Assembly: GCA_017407705.1 (NCBI GenBank)
Contig: JAFQWA010000004.1
Span: 1 to 64,000 of the forward strand
Source of the DNA: Clostridia bacterium
GTDB taxonomy: Bacteria > Bacillota > Clostridia > Oscillospirales > Acutalibacteraceae
Length of the DNA: 64,000 nucleotides
Direction of reading: 5' to 3'
The position numbers and the translations under genes were made by a program. This document shows, piece by piece, positions 1 to 8,273 of this stretch (position 1 is its first letter; each line of letters starts with the position of its first letter). The notes under the pieces are model-generated. The model saw only the letters and a list, made by a program, of their open reading frames with translations. It was not told the DNA's origin and did no database searches.

Positions 1-145
1 ATTCGTGGTGTAAAATCTGTTTCGGCGTATTTTTTTGGTTGGTTTCGTGTACTTTTATAGGGGTAATGTACTGTTTTTGACTGCGAGAAACCCTGTGTTT
101 ATGCGGGTTTGCGGAAAAGTCCTATAAGAGCACCCCGACCAGTCG
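1..145 (+). other. Structured segment of unknown identity at the window edge
   Basis: No convincing gene is visible. The segment ends in a clear plus-strand terminator, so it is probably the 3' part of a transcript that begins outside the window. It can fold: CTTTTATAGG near 50 pairs with CCTATAAGAG near 121, enclosing a smaller hairpin (AAACCC with GGGTTT). One reading frame stays open from base 1 to a TAG at 58-60 and could be the last 19 residues of a protein, but that is too short to judge. I compared it by eye with tmRNA, SRP RNA and RNase P RNA and recognised none of them. Confidence 0.25.
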
Positions 146-189
146 AGAGCCTCGACACGCAAACGCGTAGTTGAGGCTCTTCTTTTTTT
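146..189 (+). terminator. Rho-independent terminator
   Basis: AGAGCCTCGAC (146-156) pairs with GTTGAGGCTCT (170-180) with one G-T pair, and a T-rich tract follows at 181-189. It ends a plus-strand transcript entering from the left edge. Confidence 0.8.
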
Positions 190-276
190 ATGTTATTACC
201 TCGCGTTTATAATTAGTTCTTATTTCTACTTTTTCACCGAATTAAGTCAAAGGGCTTAGTTCGGTTATTTTTTTGC

Positions 277-307
277 AAAAAAGGAGTGGGTATAACCACT
301 CCTTTTT
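277..307 (-). terminator. Terminator of the Hdr-Flx-fumarate operon
   Basis: The hairpin has arms AAAAGGAGTGG and CCACTCCTTTT around a short loop and is U-rich when read on the minus strand. It lies just beyond the fumarase beta stop codon and closes the ~11.5 kb minus-strand operon. Confidence 0.8.
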
Positions 308-310
308 ACT

Positions 311-868
311 TTATTTATTTCCGTTTAAATAGTTTTCTCTGCCGATCTCGTAAAGGTTGTTACCATCGCTGTCGATAATAACCACCAGCGGCATATCCTC
401 AACGTAAAGCTTACGCAGTGCCTCAGCACCCAAGTCCTCATAAGCAATAAGCTCAGCTTTTTTTATGCACTTAGCCAGCAGCGCACCTGCACCGCCAATA
501 GCGCCAAAATAAACTCCTGAATGCTTTTTCATAGCCTCAACAACCTCAGGCAGACGTGCGCCCTTGCCGATCATACCTCTTGCTCCAACGCTCATCATTG
601 TGGGAGCATAAGCGTCCATACGGCCACTGGTTGTGGGACCTGCAGAACCGATAACCTGACCGGGCTTTGCAGGAGTGGGGCCAACGTAATAAATAGTAGC
701 ATCTGTGGGATCGAAGGGCAGCTGCTCACCCTTAGCTAATGCCTCGCACATACGCTTGTGACCTGCATCACGGGAGGTGTAGATAGTGCCGGTAACCAGC
801 ACGGAGTCACCTGCTTTAAGGGTTTTTGCCAACTGTTCTGTTAAAGGTAAAGTAATGCGTTTTTCCAT
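311..868 (-). CDS. Class I fumarate hydratase, beta subunit
   Basis: This is the C-terminal-type subunit of the oxygen-sensitive [4Fe-4S] fumarase (fumarate + water to malate) or of the closely related tartrate dehydratase. At 185 residues it has the usual length of the separate beta subunit. Family motifs seen are SRDAGHKR (32-39) and GPTTSGRMD (77-85). The ATG follows AGAGGTGATATAAT. It lies one base after the alpha gene and is the last gene of the operon. The fumarate reductase upstream points to fumarate/malate rather than tartrate as substrate: malate would be dehydrated to fumarate to feed the reductase. The two activities cannot be separated by sequence reading alone. Confidence 0.88.
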   Translation of the reverse strand: MEKRITLPLTEQLAKTLKAGDSVLVTGTIYTSRDAGHKRMCEALAKGEQLPFDPTDATIYYVGPTPAKPGQVIGSAGPTTSGRMDAYAPTMMSVGARGMIGKGARLPEVVEAMKKHSGVYFGAIGGAGALLAKCIKKAELIAYEDLGAEALRKLYVEDMPLVVIIDSDGNNLYEIGRENYLNGNK

Positions 869-869
869 A

Positions 870-1712
870 TTATATCACCTCTGATTTATGACGGGTAACG
901 TGGCAGTTGATGTTGATTGCACAAGGCATACCCGCAATATGAGTGGGCAGAGTTTCGATGTTAAGGCCGATAGCGGTAGTCTTACCGCCAAAGCCCTGAG
1001 GACCGATACCCAGCTGATTGATCTTCTGGAGCATCTCCACCTCTAAATCTGCATAGAAGGGATCTTCGTTTGAAGAGTCGATAGGACGCATCAATGCTTT
1101 TTTAGCCAGTAATGCTGCCTTATCAAAGGTGCCGCCGATACCAACACCCACCACCATAGGAGGACAGGGGTTAGGACCTGCTGTTTCAACGGTTTCGATG
1201 ATGAAATCCTTAATGCCCTGCAAACCTGCAGAGGGCTTAAACATACGGATAGCGCTCATATTCTCACTGCCGAAGCCTTTGGGTCCCACAGTGATTTTAA
1301 CCTGCTCACCGGGAACGATCTCGGTGTAAAGCATAGCAGGAGTGTTATCCCCGGTATTGCCACGACGAACGGGATCCTTTACAACAGACTTACGCAGATA
1401 GCCCTTGTCATAGCCTCTTCTGACGCCCTCGTCAACAGCCTCTCTTAAGTCGCCGCCGATAAGGTGAACGTCCTGACCGATCTCCAGGAAAACACAAGCC
1501 ATCCCTGTGTCCTGACAAATGGGCACGTTTTCATTATCTGCAATTTCAAAGTTTTCAATGATATTATCCAAAACGCCCTTTGCGATCTCACCGTCTTCAC
1601 ATTTACGGCAATTTCTGATAGCGCATTTAACGTCCTGGGGCAGATGATTGTTTGCTTCTATACACAGCTTTTCAACAACATCTGTGATTACACTTACATT
1701 GATCTCACGCAT
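870..1712 (-). CDS. Class I fumarate hydratase, alpha subunit
   Basis: This is the iron-sulfur catalytic subunit of the two-subunit class I fumarase. The start is placed at the ATG at 1712 (protein begins MREINVS), preceded by AAGGAGTAG; a longer reading to 1766 has no ribosome binding site. The 280-residue length fits the family. Conserved cysteines that could hold the [4Fe-4S] cluster are C66 (PICQDTG), C183 (NPCPP) and C270 (NINCH). The GVGIGGTFDKA segment near 189-199 and the GPQGFGGKTTA segment near 237-247 are typical. It is adjacent to the beta gene and 13 bp downstream of the transporter gene, so it is cotranscribed with the fumarate reductase genes. Confidence 0.9.
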   Translation of the reverse strand: MREINVSVITDVVEKLCIEANNHLPQDVKCAIRNCRKCEDGEIAKGVLDNIIENFEIADNENVPICQDTGMACVFLEIGQDVHLIGGDLREAVDEGVRRGYDKGYLRKSVVKDPVRRGNTGDNTPAMLYTEIVPGEQVKITVGPKGFGSENMSAIRMFKPSAGLQGIKDFIIETVETAGPNPCPPMVVGVGIGGTFDKAALLAKKALMRPIDSSNEDPFYADLEVEMLQKINQLGIGPQGFGGKTTAIGLNIETLPTHIAGMPCAININCHVTRHKSEVI

Positions 1713-1725
1713 AAAAGCTACTCCT

Positions 1726-2997
1726 TTACTTGAATATAATAATAAGGAACTGAGAAACCAGCACAACTGCGATCAAGGCAATAGGATAAGTTGCAGCATA
1801 AGCAGCAGCAACCTCCTCAGTACCTGCAGTGTTGATAAGAGTACCTAATGCAGGGGTTGAAGTCATACCGCCGGTGATGGAGCCTAAGTTGTTAAGCAAA
1901 CTGAGTTTTAACACATACTTTGCAAAGATAAAGCCGATTATCATGGGAATAATGGTCATAATTACGCCGTAAACAAAGTACATCGGATCGAAGTTCTCCA
2001 CAAACTCTGCACCGCCGGGAATACCGGCACCGATAAGGAACAGCATAAGACCCAACTCACGGAACACCTTAAGAGTGGATTCCTGAGGCATAATGCTTAC
2101 CTTTCCTACTCTGCTAAAATGACCAAAAACCAGTGACATCAAGAGACAGCCGCCGGTGGTAGTCAGCGAGAAGGCGGTGCCTTTTATTCCCTCACCTGCA
2201 AACAGTGATGTGTAACCCTCTGCGGTTAAGGGAATTTTGATCATACCCACCAAAACTCCGATAATAGCAGCCAGTGCAAACGCACCAAAGCCGAAGGAGT
2301 CGATATGTATAAGCTTGCCGGTGTAAGGCTTTTTAGTGGCACCCTCAGACACCTGAGTTAACTTTGCTCTTTCCTCTTCCATATTTGCCTTTGAAAGCTT
2401 GGGCACCAGCTGAACAAACAAAACAACGCCCAAAACACCAAATATGTAAGCAATACCGTGACCAACTGAAACCAAGCTTTCATACTGGGTAGCAACTGTA
2501 TCCTTTGCTGCAGAGAAAGCAGGAGTTGATGTAAGTGAGCCTGAAAGCAAGCCAACTATCATAGCAGTAAAGCCTTCACGGGTCTGGATAGTGGAGCCGT
2601 AACCCACTAATTCACCTAAATAGATACAAGCAACTGCTGAAAGTCCACCTGCGATTATGATAAGCAGACCAAGTAAAACGTAGGATTTAAAGTTTTTCTT
2701 CATATTGCTGAAGAATTTAGGACCTGCAATAAAGCCAACTGAAGTAACAAACAGAATAAGACCTAAATTTTCAACTATCTTTAACGCTTTATCTGTGTAA
2801 TTGGGAAGCTGATCTGCCAAGGGTGTGAAGAAAAAGCAACCGAACAGCAGTGCTACGATAAACACACCTGCTGTGCCCAGATTAACGCCTTTTACTGTTA
2901 TACGTCCCAGTGCATAACCCACTGCGGCAATAACAAAAACACTGAACATCAAAAAAGTAATTCCGCTAACGGAAATTACACCGCCGAAAAGTGACAT
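1726..2997 (-). CDS. AspT/YidE-type transporter, candidate C4-dicarboxylate exchanger
   Basis: A membrane protein of about 10-12 segments built from two homologous halves. Each half carries the family signature: GSLTSTPAFSAA in the first half and GGMTSTPALGTL in the second. These are typical of the aspartate:alanine exchanger family. At 423 residues it is shorter than AspT/YidE proteins (about 540-560). The stretch between the halves is a short hydrophilic loop instead of paired TrkA_C (RCK_C) domains. Its place between frdA and fumarase suggests exchange of malate, fumarate or aspartate for succinate. That substrate is inferred from the neighbours, not from residues. The ATG follows GAAAGGAAATG. 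Confidence 0.75.
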   Translation of the reverse strand: MSLFGGVISVSGITFLMFSVFVIAAVGYALGRITVKGVNLGTAGVFIVALLFGCFFFTPLADQLPNYTDKALKIVENLGLILFVTSVGFIAGPKFFSNMKKNFKSYVLLGLLIIIAGGLSAVACIYLGELVGYGSTIQTREGFTAMIVGLLSGSLTSTPAFSAAKDTVATQYESLVSVGHGIAYIFGVLGVVLFVQLVPKLSKANMEEERAKLTQVSEGATKKPYTGKLIHIDSFGFGAFALAAIIGVLVGMIKIPLTAEGYTSLFAGEGIKGTAFSLTTTGGCLLMSLVFGHFSRVGKVSIMPQESTLKVFRELGLMLFLIGAGIPGGAEFVENFDPMYFVYGVIMTIIPMIIGFIFAKYVLKLSLLNNLGSITGGMTSTPALGTLINTAGTEEVAAAYAATYPIALIAVVLVSQFLIIIFK

Positions 2998-3040
2998 AAG
3001 TACATTTCCTTTCTCAGTTTAAACATTTTATTTTTACGCA

Positions 3041-3080
3041 AGGTCGGGCGAAAACGCTGTTTTACGTTTCCGCCCTACCT
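3041..3080. other. Intergenic hairpin between frdA and the transporter gene
   Basis: AGGTCGGGCG (3041-3050) pairs with CGCCCTACCT (3071-3080) with one mismatch, and the inner ACG/CGT extends the stem. There is no U tract on either strand, so it does not look like a terminator. It may be a processing or stability element that sets different amounts of the upstream and downstream parts of the operon mRNA. Confidence 0.45.
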
Positions 3081-3096
3081 ATTGCTTTTATAAAAA

Positions 3097-4698
3097 TTAT
3101 CTCTCATGACGTGCGTATTTCGGCAACAGCAAAGGAGAAACATCATTTGACTCAATACCTGCTTTTTGAAGTTCTTTAGCGTAGTCGTTGATGTGCTCTA
3201 AGGTCATAGCGCCAAGCTCAACCTGTTTTGCCTTTGCGGCAGCAGCCTTACCTGCATTTCTGCCGAACACGATAATATCTAACAGTGAGTTGCCCATCAA
3301 ACGGTTTCTTCCGTGGATACCGCCGACTGCCTCACCTGCTACCAACAGATTGTCAATAGCCTTGGTAAATCCGTCGCCACCGATCTCCAAACCGCCGTTC
3401 TGATAGTGCAGTGTGGGATAAATAAGGATCGGCACCTTTCTCATATCTATGCCGTAGTTTAAATACATACGCAGCATAGCAGGAATTCTCTTTTCAATAG
3501 TACCCTCACCGTGGAGCTGCTCGATCATAGGAGTATCCAGCCAGATACCAAAGCCGGTGGGTGTGGGAACGCCCTTGCCACGGTCAGAACATTCTCTGAT
3601 GATAGATGCGGCAGAAACGTCACGAGTCTCTAAGGGGTGCATAAATGCCTCACCGTCAACGTTGACCAGCATAGCACCGATAGAACGTACCTTCTCGGTT
3701 ACCAACGCACCGAAAATCTGTGCAGGATAAGCAACGCCTGTGGGGTGGTACTGAATTGTATCCTGATAAAGCAAGGGTGCACCTGCACGGTAGCCCAGCA
3801 CCAAACCGTCAGCAGTAGCGCCGTAGTGGTTGGAGGTGGGGAAATTCTGATAGTGAAGTCTTCCTGCGCCGCCGGTGGCAATAATAACTGTTTTTGCCTT
3901 GGCAACCATATAATCATCGGTTTCCATATTAAGCAAAACAGCACCTGCAACCTGACCCTTATCGTCTTTAATAAGCTCAACTGCTGAGGTAAACTCAACA
4001 ACGGGGATCTGACGGTTTATTACCTCATCACGGAGTGTACGCATAATTTCTGCACCGGAATAGTCCTTGCAAGCGTGCATTCTTTTTCTTGAAGTACCTC
4101 CGCCGTGGGTGGTTACCATATTGCCATCAGCGTCTTTATCGAACATAACGCCCAATTTATTAAGCCACTGGATAGCATCAGGAGCTTCCATAACAAGGCG
4201 TCGGAGCAGTTCGGGTCTTGCGGCAAAATGACCGCCGCCGAAAGCATCAAGATAATGCTGAACGGGAGAGTCGTTCTCCTTATCAGCTGCCTGAATACCG
4301 CCCTCTGCCATCATTGTGTTGGCATCACCAATACGCAGCTTTGTTACGATCATAACGTTAGCGCCGGCTTCGTGGGCCTCAATAGCGGCAGATGCACCTG
4401 CACCGCCACCGCCGATAACCAAAACGTCAACGTCGTAATCAACCTTGTTTAAATCTATATTAGCATTTAAAATGCGGCTGTTAGAGTGAAGTAAATGTCC
4501 CAGCTCTGCGGGAACCTTCTCGCCCTTGTTAGGGCCAATCTTAATCTCAGCAAAGCCATCAGCACGGTAGTCGGGATGGTATGCCTTTAACAGCTCACTT
4601 TTTTCCTCTGCAGTCATTCTTCTGGGTTCAGTGCCCATTCTGGCTTCACGGGTAGCCTCAACCTTTTTGATCGACTGGAGCATTTCAGGTGTAAACAT
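3097..4698 (-). CDS. frdA: Soluble fumarate reductase flavoprotein subunit (FrdA/TfrA type)
   Basis: An FAD protein of the fumarate reductase/succinate dehydrogenase/aspartate oxidase family. An extra N-terminal region of about 88 residues precedes the dinucleotide-binding motif GGGGAG (96-101). Active-site landmarks are HPTG (318-321), ETRD (357-360), HYQNGG (431-436), and GRNR with NSLLD (463-474). At the position where membrane FrdA/SdhA bind FAD covalently through His (SHT), this protein has DANTMMAEGG (125-134). The flavin is therefore probably non-covalent, as in aspartate oxidase. No membrane anchor subunit is encoded nearby. Together with frdB and the Hdr-Flx genes this suggests a cytosolic enzyme fed by the Hdr complex. 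The ATG follows TAAGGAGGGATAAGT. Confidence 0.87.
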   Translation of the reverse strand: MFTPEMLQSIKKVEATREARMGTEPRRMTAEEKSELLKAYHPDYRADGFAEIKIGPNKGEKVPAELGHLLHSNSRILNANIDLNKVDYDVDVLVIGGGGAGASAAIEAHEAGANVMIVTKLRIGDANTMMAEGGIQAADKENDSPVQHYLDAFGGGHFAARPELLRRLVMEAPDAIQWLNKLGVMFDKDADGNMVTTHGGGTSRKRMHACKDYSGAEIMRTLRDEVINRQIPVVEFTSAVELIKDDKGQVAGAVLLNMETDDYMVAKAKTVIIATGGAGRLHYQNFPTSNHYGATADGLVLGYRAGAPLLYQDTIQYHPTGVAYPAQIFGALVTEKVRSIGAMLVNVDGEAFMHPLETRDVSAASIIRECSDRGKGVPTPTGFGIWLDTPMIEQLHGEGTIEKRIPAMLRMYLNYGIDMRKVPILIYPTLHYQNGGLEIGGDGFTKAIDNLLVAGEAVGGIHGRNRLMGNSLLDIIVFGRNAGKAAAAKAKQVELGAMTLEHINDYAKELQKAGIESNDVSPLLLPKYARHER

Positions 4699-4710
4699 AC
4701 TTATCCCTCC

Positions 4711-5385
4711 TTATTTCTCAATATCTCTTGTGTTGTAAAGCTCTTGCATCTCAGCAATAGGCTTTTGCATAATTGCCTCAATCAGCTCGTCATAAGCGCC
4801 GGAGTTGATCTCGTCCACACGGTTTGCGAGGTGCTTTGACTCGGGGGCAATATATTTGCCCACCAAACGTCTTGCCAGCAGTGCAACGTGAGGATGAGAA
4901 ATACCTGCAGGACATCTTACAGTGCAGCAGCCACAGCCAACGCAATCGAAAGATGCTTCAGCGCATTTTTCGAACTCGCCTCTCTGAGCATAGGCAATAT
5001 ACTGCATAACGTTAAGGTCCTGAGTGCAGGCCTTAGTGCAGGCGTTACATCCGATACAGCTGTAAATCTCGGGGTACAGCTCCATCATGATCTGACGCTT
5101 TGCCTCAATATCGTTAATATCGTAGAGCTTTTTATCTGTGGGGAAGAAAGGAATACTTGCTACACACATACCCTCAACCACCTGTGTCTGACAGGCAAGA
5201 CAGGTTTTAAGCTCATTTTTTCCTTTGATACGGTAAATAGTTGCACAAGCACCGCAAAAACCGTGACGGCAGCCGCAACCTCTTTTTAAGGTGTAGCCTG
5301 CATATTCCATAGCGGTCATAATGGTGAGATCTGCGGGAACGCTGTATTTCTTACCGTAAAAATATACGTTTACCATATTTTCCAT
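4711..5385 (-). CDS. frdB: Fumarate reductase iron-sulfur subunit (FrdB type)
   Basis: The electron-transfer partner of the flavoprotein. Near the N-terminus is a ferredoxin-like [2Fe-2S] site (C37, C39, C44, C47, C62). It is followed by two [4Fe-4S] motifs of CxxCxxCxxxC type: C110/113/116/120 and C148/151/154/158. Two [4Fe-4S] motifs differ from the [4Fe-4S]+[3Fe-4S] pair of membrane FrdB and resemble the front part of TfrB of thiol:fumarate reductase. TfrB also carries a C-terminal HdrB-like CCG domain; this 224-residue protein stops before it, and a separate HdrB is encoded in the same operon. The gap to frdA is 12 bp. Confidence 0.85.
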   Translation of the reverse strand: MENMVNVYFYGKKYSVPADLTIMTAMEYAGYTLKRGCGCRHGFCGACATIYRIKGKNELKTCLACQTQVVEGMCVASIPFFPTDKKLYDINDIEAKRQIMMELYPEIYSCIGCNACTKACTQDLNVMQYIAYAQRGEFEKCAEASFDCVGCGCCTVRCPAGISHPHVALLARRLVGKYIAPESKHLANRVDEINSGAYDELIEAIMQKPIAEMQELYNTRDIEK

Positions 5386-5403
5386 GATAATATCAGTCCT
5401 TTC

Positions 5404-6258
5404 TTAGTATTCGTTGGGCAATTCATCGATTTCATCAAATCGGAATACAGGTCCGTCTTTACATACATATTTAGAACCAATATTACATCTGCCGCATTTA
5501 CCGACTCCGCATTTCATACGAAGCTCCAATGTTGTATAGACCTGCTCTTTGGTAAAGCCCATTTCCTGCAAGCCTGCCAATACGAATTTGATCATAATGG
5601 GCGGTCCGCAAACTAAGGCTACCTTGTTGGTATCAAAGCCGATCTCTTTAAGATAGGAAGGAACAAAACCCACGTGACCGTCCCAACCCTCTTGCTCACG
5701 GTCGATAGTCAAATAAACGTTAACACCCTCTGCTTTCATCCAGACTTCCTGAATTTCTTTCAGCTGAACCAAATCGTCAGCAGAACGGGAGCCGTAAAGA
5801 ATGTCAACAGTGCCGTAATTTTCACGGTTATCCAACACATAGTTGATAACGGAACGCAAAGGAGCAAGTCCGATACCACCGGCGATAAACAGAAGGTTTT
5901 TACCCTTAAGCTCGGTTTCAACGGGGAAGCTGTTGCCGTAAGGTCCTCGAACGGTGATCTCGTCGCCCACGTTAAGGCTGTGGAGATAATCGGTCAAAAT
6001 TCCGCACTTTTTAATGCTGAATTCCTGATACTCCTTATTAGTGGGTGAAGATGTTATGGAGAACATACCTTCACTTACACCGGGAACACATACCATAGCG
6101 CACTGACCGGGCAGATGCTCAAACAGTTTTCCACCCTCAGGTGCGTTTACACGGAAGGTTTTTACATCAGGTGTTTCCTGACGGATATCTGTGATAATGC
6201 CAACCTTGGGAATCAAGGTATCCAGTGTGTAATTTTCATGACAGTTGCAATCGCACAT
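5404..6258 (-). CDS. flxA: FlxA-like NAD(P)H:flavin oxidoreductase subunit
   Basis: A 284-residue ferredoxin-reductase-type protein related to AsrB and PyrK. It has an FAD-binding beta barrel in the first ~110 residues, an NAD(P)-binding segment with GGIGLAPLRS near 128, the CGPP motif near 218, and a C-terminal [2Fe-2S] cysteine cluster (CGVGKCGRC then YVC, about 250-270). In FlxABCD-HdrABC systems this subunit takes electrons from NADH. The N-terminus has extra cysteines (MCDCNC). Its ATG overlaps the flxB stop by one base (TAATG), which suggests translational coupling. The usual role of this module is electron entry for flavin-based bifurcation by HdrA. Confidence 0.85.
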   Translation of the reverse strand: MCDCNCHENYTLDTLIPKVGIITDIRQETPDVKTFRVNAPEGGKLFEHLPGQCAMVCVPGVSEGMFSITSSPTNKEYQEFSIKKCGILTDYLHSLNVGDEITVRGPYGNSFPVETELKGKNLLFIAGGIGLAPLRSVINYVLDNRENYGTVDILYGSRSADDLVQLKEIQEVWMKAEGVNVYLTIDREQEGWDGHVGFVPSYLKEIGFDTNKVALVCGPPIMIKFVLAGLQEMGFTKEQVYTTLELRMKCGVGKCGRCNIGSKYVCKDGPVFRFDEIDELPNEY

Positions 6259-7295
6259 TATCTTTCACCCTCCTTACTAAATGCTTTTATTACTTTAACT
6301 ATATTCAATGCCGACGGGCATTTGTCAACACATCTGCCACATCCCACGCAGGAATACATACCCTGATTATTTGCAGGGAAATATACCAGCTTGTGCATAA
6401 ACCTCTGACGGAAACGCTGCATCTGGCTGGTACGGTTGTTACCGTGGGCCATCATGGTAAAGTCGGAGTACATACAAGAATCCCAACAACGGTAACGCTG
6501 TACGCCGTTGCCTGTGTTGTAGTCCTTGATGTCGTAGCACTGGCAGGTAGGACATACGAAGGTGCAGGTTCCGCAGGCAAGGCAAGGCTTGTAAAGCTCT
6601 TCCCAAAGGGCAGAGTCAAATTTTTCAGTTAAAACGTCGCCGTTCCAGCCCTCTAATGAAAGGTTGGAATAGGGCAGTTTTTCAACTATCTTATGAATAG
6701 CAGCCTTTTTATTTTCAACTGCGGCTTCATCGGAGCTGTCTGCATCCTCTAAAACCTCAGCCAGTGACTTAGTCAGCGCCTCACCCTTATCGGTAAGTGC
6801 TTTCCAATACATAACGTCCTCTGCCATCCACACTGTCACGTCAGCAGTAGGCTCGGCACAGTCAACGCCAAACACTTTACAAAAGCAAGACTCCTCAGGC
6901 TCGTTACAAGCCAGTGCAACGATAGTGCCGTGGGCTCTTCTTGCAGCGTAAAAGCTGTCAACAGGCTCGGATAAAAACACTCTGTCTAAAACCTCAATGC
7001 CCTTAACGTCGCAGCCCTTCATACCGAATACAACAAAGTCCTTATCCTTCAAGGCTTCCGGCTCAATCTTCATTTTGCCATCGTTTTTGGTTACGGTATA
7101 AAGATTTTCACTTTGAGGAAAGAATGCGTCTTTAGGGGATTTTACGGTTTTGAGTGTGTCAAGATCCACCTTGGCATCCTCAGTATAAGCGGCAAAGTTC
7201 ACCTGACCGCTCACATTAACGGGCAGATACAAATCTCTGTTTTCTGCAATCAGGCGGAATAATGCGCTTAAATTTGCTTTAGCTATTTTTTTCAT
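6258..7295 (-). CDS. flxB: FlxB-like iron-sulfur subunit (AsrA/HydB-like)
   Basis: A 345-residue protein of the anaerobic sulfite reductase subunit A type. The C-terminal third has two ferredoxin-like motifs: CLACGTCTFVCPTC near 238-251 and CVGCGRCVDKCP near 315-326. Between them is the conserved QRYRCWDSC segment. The N-terminal two thirds carry no obvious cofactor site, apart from a region with Cys residues (EPEESCFCKVFGVDC) that is common in the family. It is expected to relay electrons between FlxA and FlxC/FlxD. The start is ATG after AGAAAGGGGATAATGT. The family is clear; the position in the relay is taken from known Flx-Hdr complexes. Confidence 0.82.
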   Translation of the reverse strand: MKKIAKANLSALFRLIAENRDLYLPVNVSGQVNFAAYTEDAKVDLDTLKTVKSPKDAFFPQSENLYTVTKNDGKMKIEPEALKDKDFVVFGMKGCDVKGIEVLDRVFLSEPVDSFYAARRAHGTIVALACNEPEESCFCKVFGVDCAEPTADVTVWMAEDVMYWKALTDKGEALTKSLAEVLEDADSSDEAAVENKKAAIHKIVEKLPYSNLSLEGWNGDVLTEKFDSALWEELYKPCLACGTCTFVCPTCQCYDIKDYNTGNGVQRYRCWDSCMYSDFTMMAHGNNRTSQMQRFRQRFMHKLVYFPANNQGMYSCVGCGRCVDKCPSALNIVKVIKAFSKEGER

Positions 7296-7298
7296 ACA

Positions 7299-8273
7299 TT
7301 ATCCCCTTTCTGCCACAACACTTGGCTCTGCATCATCAAAAGTAAAGTCTGTAAGCGGACCCTTTGACTCAGCATCGGCACCTGCCTGATACTCACCGTA
7401 AAGCTCATTTATATCCTTAATAAACTTGCGGTTGAAAAGATGAAGCGGTATGCCCTGAGGACATACTCTGCTGCACTCACCGCAGTCGGTACATCTGCCT
7501 GCCACGTGGAAAGCACGGATAATATGGAACATCTTTTCTTCAAAAGAATCCACGTTTGCCTTTTGTGCACTGTCGAACTTGTTGCTGTCAAACACACACT
7601 TTCTGCAGCTGCAAGCAGGGCATACGTTTCTACAAGCATTACAACGGATACATTTGCTAAGCTCTGCTTTGAAAAACTCGAATTTCTCCTCAGGGCTCAT
7701 AGCCTCGATCTTCTCGATCTCAGCAAAACGCTCAGCATCCTTAGTATCCTTCGACTCACCTATCAGCTCGTCGTAAATAACATGGTCCTTGCCCTTGCAA
7801 ACGTGACAACGCTCTAACATTGCATCGGCATAAGACATGGTTTTATCACCGTAAATGGTTTTGATCTCTAAGGTATCGGCGGCATCGGTCATTTCAATTC
7901 CTGAAATGCTCTCAATACCCTTAATCCCTGCTTTTTTGATCTTTTCAATATCCAGCTTACCTTTACAGCCAACACCTACTATGTACGCCTTATCACGGTC
8001 AACTCGGTGCTCTTTGATAAGCTGATTAAAGCTATAACTGTCGCAGGGCTTTAAGCAGATCATGGTCTTGCCCTCTAATTTAGAAGCCTCGATCATATAT
8101 TTGCTAAGGTTAGCTCCGCAAAATCCGTTATACACAAAATTTTCAAGATCCTTTGCAGTTTCAAAGTAGGCGGGTTCGGGGTTATAGGGCAGATCGCCGA
8201 TTTTCCAGCCCAAAACACGTGCTACTGTGCCGTTTTCTAAAAGCTCTTTAGCTCGACTGATTATTTCTTGCAT
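7299..8273 (-). CDS. flxC: FlxC-like iron-sulfur subunit (FrhB/FdhB-related)
   Basis: A 324-residue protein. Its first half resembles the FrhB/FdhB family (coenzyme F420 hydrogenase beta-like) with scattered cysteines (GFCGANL, LKPCDS, GCKGK, CHVCKG). The second half has two [4Fe-4S] motifs, CIRCNACRNVCP near 208-219 and CTDCGECSRVCP near 257-268. In Flx modules this subunit connects FlxAB to the MvhD-like FlxD. The ATG lies inside the end of flxD (13 bp overlap) with its own site GGGGGATTTAAG, so the genes are coupled. It has no F420 context here, and a flavin or Fe-S role is more likely. Confidence 0.82.
   Translation of the reverse strand: MQEIISRAKELLENGTVARVLGWKIGDLPYNPEPAYFETAKDLENFVYNGFCGANLSKYMIEASKLEGKTMICLKPCDSYSFNQLIKEHRVDRDKAYIVGVGCKGKLDIEKIKKAGIKGIESISGIEMTDAADTLEIKTIYGDKTMSYADAMLERCHVCKGKDHVIYDELIGESKDTKDAERFAEIEKIEAMSPEEKFEFFKAELSKCIRCNACRNVCPACSCRKCVFDSNKFDSAQKANVDSFEEKMFHIIRAFHVAGRCTDCGECSRVCPQGIPLHLFNRKFIKDINELYGEYQAGADAESKGPLTDFTFDDAEPSVVAERG

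Noticed and set aside
311-1712. L(+)-tartrate dehydratase instead of fumarase
   Set aside because: Sequence cannot exclude it, but the adjacent fumarate reductase and dicarboxylate-type exchanger make fumarase the better call.
4888-5289. Plus-strand open frames of 115-255 codons opposite hdr, flx and frd genes
   Set aside because: They lie entirely antisense to strongly motif-supported genes and their proteins show no domain; long antisense frames are expected from the codon bias.
7299-8273. True F420-reducing hydrogenase beta subunit
   Set aside because: The domain is related, but the flx-hdr context and the lack of any hydrogenase or F420 genes argue against it.
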